A stretch of 9,422 nucleotides of DNA, taken from NCBI GenBank assembly GCA_023413555.1, contig JAEZPG010000126.1, forward strand, positions 1 to 9,422, in the 5' to 3' direction. How positions within the stretch are numbered: the stretch's first letter is position 1; every line of letters begins with the position of its first letter. Positions 6,055 through 9,422 of this stretch are shown one piece after another. The notes under the pieces were generated by a model. The model made no database searches. It was not told the DNA's origin and saw only the letters and a program-made list of their open reading frames with translations. A program made the translations under genes and the position numbers. This DNA is from Bacillota bacterium (GTDB taxonomy: Bacteria; Bacillota; Clostridia; Lachnospirales; Lachnospiraceae).

Positions 6055-7827
6055 ATGAGAAAATACCTTTTATATATTATCAATAAAATAAAGAACTACC
6101 CTCTGAACATGAAAATATTCCTTATCATTGCATTTGTGGTGATATTGACATCTTTAGCATCCATAATCGGTACACAGGTAGTATCACGCTCATACAATGA
6201 CTTACTATATCGAGCTCTTGCGGGTTCCCTCAATTATAGTGCAGAGGATATATCCAAAAAGTTATCTAATATAGAGTCCATGACAAACTCTATAATCTCT
6301 AATCAATATATACGAAAAAGTCTTATTACCCTAACTGATGAACCAGCCTCTCCCATAACCAATCGAAATGTAGACAATACCATAACAGCCTCTTTGATTG
6401 ATTATTATCAGAACTATAAGAATAACGACATCAGCTATATCAATCTACATAACAACAAATTCGTATCTACCAGCTACAAGTCCAAGACTACAGAAGTACC
6501 AATTAAGATCTATGATTCAATCAAAACAGCTGCAAGTAAAAATTCTGGTTATGCATGTTGGATAACCGATTATTGTAATTCTTATGGTCTTTTTTTAGGA
6601 CGCGATAGTAGGCGTGTATACAATTTAAAATTTGAAACCTTGGGAACCGTGGTTGTGCAAGTTGATATGGACAGGTTGATTCATTCATCTACTCAGTCCA
6701 TTCTTCAAAACACAGAGGTACAATATATTATTTATGAAAATAATAAAGAAATCTATCATTCTAAAGGATTACAAGGTGTATCTAGTAACTCTTTAAATCG
6801 TCAGTTAAAAAATCGATATGACATTATCTCACTGGAAAATAAACGTTATTTCTGTACACGTGGTATCATTGAGAATAATAATTGGGAATACATCTGTCTC
6901 GTTCCATATTCTCAAATAGAAAACACTATATTATTTACTCAAGTGATCTCTTTTCTTATTCTAGCTGCTGCCATCACCATAGTAATCCTTTTATCTAGAA
7001 TTTTAGTAAAATCCATCACTAATGACTTTGGCAAGCTTGTAGATAAGATGAAGAGTTTTGGTAAAGATGAAACAAAGATTCCAGCTACTGACTATGCTTA
7101 TGAAAACAGAATGGATGAGGCAGGTATTCTTCATCAACAATTTCATCAGATGACCATTGAAATCCACAAACTAATTCAACAGAATTATGTAAATGAGCTT
7201 TTATCAAAAGATGCAAAACTAAAATCCTTAGAAAGCCAGATAAATCCCCATTTTCTTTATAATGCTTTAGAATCTGTGAACTGGAGGGCAAAAGCAATCG
7301 GTGCTGAAGATATCTCTGCCATGGTAATATCACTGGGTGATTTATTACGAGCAACCCTTAGCAATAAAAGCAACAACTTTACTGTCAGACATGAATTGGA
7401 TATTGTAAATAACTATATGACTATACAAAAGATGAGATTTGACAAAGAACGTCTGGATTATAAAGAAATTGTAACCCCTGATATACTTGATGCTGAATTG
7501 CCTCAGATGACCATCCAGCCACTTATTCATAATGCCATAACATATGCTATGGAAGTTATAACAGAAACCTGCTACATTACGTTAAATGGTTTTCAAGATA
7601 ATGACATAATACATATCCAAGTAATAAATAATGGCTCACAATTTGAAGACGACCTTATATACAAGCTAGAGAATAGAATCGTCAGCCCTCGTGGAATAGG
7701 CATTGGTCTTCTCAACATTCATCAGCGTATCCAGCTTATATACGGAAGCAATTATGGTCTTACACTCTACAATTCAGATGAAGACCATGCTGTTGCAGAA
7801 ATAATTATACCTAAAACAAAGGGGTGA
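6055..7827 (+). CDS. Membrane sensor histidine kinase, YesM/LytS-like (His_kinase family)
   Basis: Sensor of 590 residues for the adjacent response regulator. Domains in order: a short basic cytoplasmic N-terminus, membrane helix 1 (about 18-40), an extracellular sensing region of about 250 residues (likely a Cache-like fold) with Cys168, Cys174 and Cys267, membrane helix 2 (about 292-316), a HAMP-like linker (about 317-370) and the phospho-acceptor domain with SQINPHFLYNALESVNW, where His399 is the predicted site. The ATPase domain (about 483-588) is unusual: the N-box reads IQPLIHNAITYA (usual form LQPLVENAIKHG) and the G1 box reads VINNGSQF (usual form VxDNGxG), so His492 and Asn525 replace residues normally Glu and Asp. 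The G2 box GIGIGLLNI is intact. GAAAGGA lies about 7 bases before the ATG. It is followed after 7 bases by the regulator. It probably controls the divergent transporter operon. Confidence 0.92.
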   Translation: MRKYLLYIINKIKNYPLNMKIFLIIAFVVILTSLASIIGTQVVSRSYNDLLYRALAGSLNYSAEDISKKLSNIESMTNSIISNQYIRKSLITLTDEPASPITNRNVDNTITASLIDYYQNYKNNDISYINLHNNKFVSTSYKSKTTEVPIKIYDSIKTAASKNSGYACWITDYCNSYGLFLGRDSRRVYNLKFETLGTVVVQVDMDRLIHSSTQSILQNTEVQYIIYENNKEIYHSKGLQGVSSNSLNRQLKNRYDIISLENKRYFCTRGIIENNNWEYICLVPYSQIENTILFTQVISFLILAAAITIVILLSRILVKSITNDFGKLVDKMKSFGKDETKIPATDYAYENRMDEAGILHQQFHQMTIEIHKLIQQNYVNELLSKDAKLKSLESQINPHFLYNALESVNWRAKAIGAEDISAMVISLGDLLRATLSNKSNNFTVRHELDIVNNYMTIQKMRFDKERLDYKEIVTPDILDAELPQMTIQPLIHNAITYAMEVITETCYITLNGFQDNDIIHIQVINNGSQFEDDLIYKLENRIVSPRGIGIGLLNIHQRIQLIYGSNYGLTLYNSDEDHAVAEIIIPKTKG

Positions 7828-7834
7828 GGTTACT

Positions 7835-9370
7835 ATGTTAAAGTTATTAATTGCAGATGATGAAAAAACAATCCGTGAAACCATTAGTTCCCTGATTAAT
7901 TGGACTGACCTAAATATTGAACTTATTGGTACCGCAAAGGATGGAATAGAGGCCTATAATATCATTTTAGATCAATATCCTGATATTGTATTGACAGATA
8001 TTAAGATGCCAGGACTCTCTGGGCTTGATTTAATTGAAAAAATTAAAGATATCAATAAAGAGACACAGTTTATTATACTGTCAGGTTATAATGAATTCGA
8101 GTATGCTAAAACAGCTATGCAATATGGGGTAAAGCACTACCTATTGAAACCGTGTAGTGAGGAACAGATTATTAAAAGTATTGAGCTAGTTAAGGAGGAT
8201 TATTACCAAAATCAAATTAATAATGATATTGTAGAAGAACATAAGAACCTGAAGAATCAACTTTATACAAATATAATGATAAATATTATTAATAATTATC
8301 TTTCACATGATCAAGATGAAAATTCCCTGGTCGAGCAAAGTTATTTTACAGATTATCACAGACATTTTAATGGTATCGATAGCAACTACGATATCTTCTA
8401 CTTGTATTTCATTGAAGAAAATAACTTTATGGAAGCCTGTAAAAGTCTTTATACTTTCTGGAATAATCACTATCCAGGTGTTCTTCTAAATATTCTTTAT
8501 GTACATAATACCATGTTGTTTTTCTTTCCATCCTTCTCCATATCGTACGAAGAGATAGAATCATTTTGTAATACACTGCATTTTGTAAAGCAGAATACAC
8601 CTCCGTATATGCAGCATATTACTTATTCAACCCTCCCTTCTACAATAAACAAAATAACAAGCCAAATTAGACGATATGAGAAAATATATTATACAAATGG
8701 ACATAGTGTAACAACAATCAGCAACTATAGTAATCTGATTAAGAATATACAGAATATGACTAGTCAACTTTTTTCTTCTGAATCTTCTTCGAAGAGTGTA
8801 TTACAATCATTAAGGGATACCATTTTTAACATATATGATATCTATGTACTAAAGCAGCTATCCTCTTCAATTATAATGACCGCTGTTTCGATTTTTCCCT
8901 CTTTGGGAATAATAAATGCGGTTGAGTCTCTAATTAAACTAGATAATGAAACTGATCTACAAAAATATAAAGAAAACTTATTCCAAAGTATTGAGGATTT
9001 ATATACCAGGAGTAACAACGGCTCTTCTACCGGAGAAATTAGTAGTAAAATTAAAAAATACGTGGAGGAGAACATTTCCAATCCTGAGCTGTCACTAAAA
9101 TGGATTGCAGAGAATAAACTATACATGAATGTGGACTATATCAGTAAAAAATTTGTGAAAGAAACCGGACAAAGATTCTCCACCTATCTAACAGATGCTC
9201 GAATTAATACGGCTAAAGAATTATTAGCATCTTCTGACAATGACAAGATACAGAATATCGCTGAGCTAGTCGGCTGTGGCAATAATCCACAATATTTCTC
9301 TCATATATTTAAGAAAAGTACAGGAAAAACCCCTAGCAGTTATTATAAAATGATTCAGGGAAATCAATAA
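7835..9370 (+). CDS. Response regulator with AraC-type DNA-binding domain, YesN-like
   Basis: Transcription regulator of 511 residues. The N-terminal receiver (1-120) has the acidic pocket Asp8/Asp9, the phospho-acceptor Asp55 in VLTDIKMPG, Ser83 in ILSGYNEFEYA and Lys105 in LLKP, so all the catalytic residues are present. Residues of about 125-400 are a poorly conserved middle region typical of YesN proteins. The C-terminal AraC/XylS domain (about 402-507) has two helix-turn-helix units: SLKWIAENKLYMNVDYISKKF, and the second running from KIQNIAELVG through NNPQYFSHIFKKSTGKTPSSY. The start ATG at 7835 is 7 bases after the kinase stop. Its ribosome binding site GGGGTGAGG overlaps that stop, so the pair is co-transcribed and translationally coupled. 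The likely targets are the divergent transporter promoter and possibly its own. Confidence 0.94.
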   Translation: MLKLLIADDEKTIRETISSLINWTDLNIELIGTAKDGIEAYNIILDQYPDIVLTDIKMPGLSGLDLIEKIKDINKETQFIILSGYNEFEYAKTAMQYGVKHYLLKPCSEEQIIKSIELVKEDYYQNQINNDIVEEHKNLKNQLYTNIMINIINNYLSHDQDENSLVEQSYFTDYHRHFNGIDSNYDIFYLYFIEENNFMEACKSLYTFWNNHYPGVLLNILYVHNTMLFFFPSFSISYEEIESFCNTLHFVKQNTPPYMQHITYSTLPSTINKITSQIRRYEKIYYTNGHSVTTISNYSNLIKNIQNMTSQLFSSESSSKSVLQSLRDTIFNIYDIYVLKQLSSSIIMTAVSIFPSLGIINAVESLIKLDNETDLQKYKENLFQSIEDLYTRSNNGSSTGEISSKIKKYVEENISNPELSLKWIAENKLYMNVDYISKKFVKETGQRFSTYLTDARINTAKELLASSDNDKIQNIAELVGCGNNPQYFSHIFKKSTGKTPSSYYKMIQGNQ

Positions 9371-9383
9371 TTCCCTGAATCAT
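9350..9383. terminator. Hairpin enclosing the regulator stop codon
   Basis: ATGATTCAGGGAA (9350-9362) and TTCCCTGAATCAT (9371-9383) are perfect 13-bp inverted repeats with an 8-base loop ATCAATAA that contains the TAA stop. No T-run follows on the plus strand. On the minus strand the stem is followed by TTTATAATA, so it may serve leftward transcription from a gene beyond the window or act in both directions. It is the only terminator-like structure seen after the two-component genes. Confidence 0.55.
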
Positions 9384-9422
9384 AATGATACTCCAATTAT
9401 GTTAGATTAATCCAAATCTCAT

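Overview
The window looks like chromosomal DNA from a low-GC Bacillota, most probably a clostridial or Lachnospiraceae-type anaerobe. It is AT-rich, has strong AGGAGG-type ribosome binding sites and a lipoprotein signal peptide, and carries a YesM/YesN-type two-component pair next to a sugar ABC transporter, an arrangement common in that group. Species cannot be fixed from the sequence.

Layout. Bases 32-242 (minus) hold a decayed, internally deleted cation:proton antiporter. A strong hairpin with a T-run at 283-335 is the likely terminator of the leftward operon. That operon runs from about 5918 down to 527 on the minus strand, in this order: RhaS/LsrB-like lipoprotein binding protein (4766-5866), an intercistronic hairpin (4720-4753), a double ATPase of the RbsA type (3160-4689), two RbsC-type permeases (2165-3163 and 1124-2152) and a SIS-domain sugar-phosphate isomerase of the 6-phospho-3-hexuloisomerase (HxlB) family (527-1099). 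The genes are tightly packed, including an ATGA overlap. A 188-bp divergent intergenic region (5867-6054) separates this operon from a rightward pair, a membrane histidine kinase (6055-7827) and an AraC-type response regulator (7835-9370), which ends in a hairpin that encloses its stop codon.

How it fits together (inference). The sensor detects an extracellular sugar-like signal and phosphorylates the regulator at Asp55. The AraC domain would then bind the intergenic region, where two TCCGA-centred repeats lie 21 bp apart just upstream of a promoter with a good -10 and a poor -35. This would switch on uptake of a sugar whose phosphorylated form is handled by the HxlB-like isomerase. The cargo is unknown. 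No sugar kinase and no hexulose-phosphate synthase lie in the window.

Most notable points: the kinase keeps its phospho-accepting His but lacks two usually conserved ATP-site residues (the N-box Glu and the G1-box Asp); the transporter is coupled to HxlB without HxlA; there is a plausible AraC-type operator; and the antiporter relic has a clear internal deletion. I found no mobile element, CRISPR array, tRNA or rRNA. The locus is a recognisable sugar-uptake type rather than a wholly new system, although its substrate may be undescribed.
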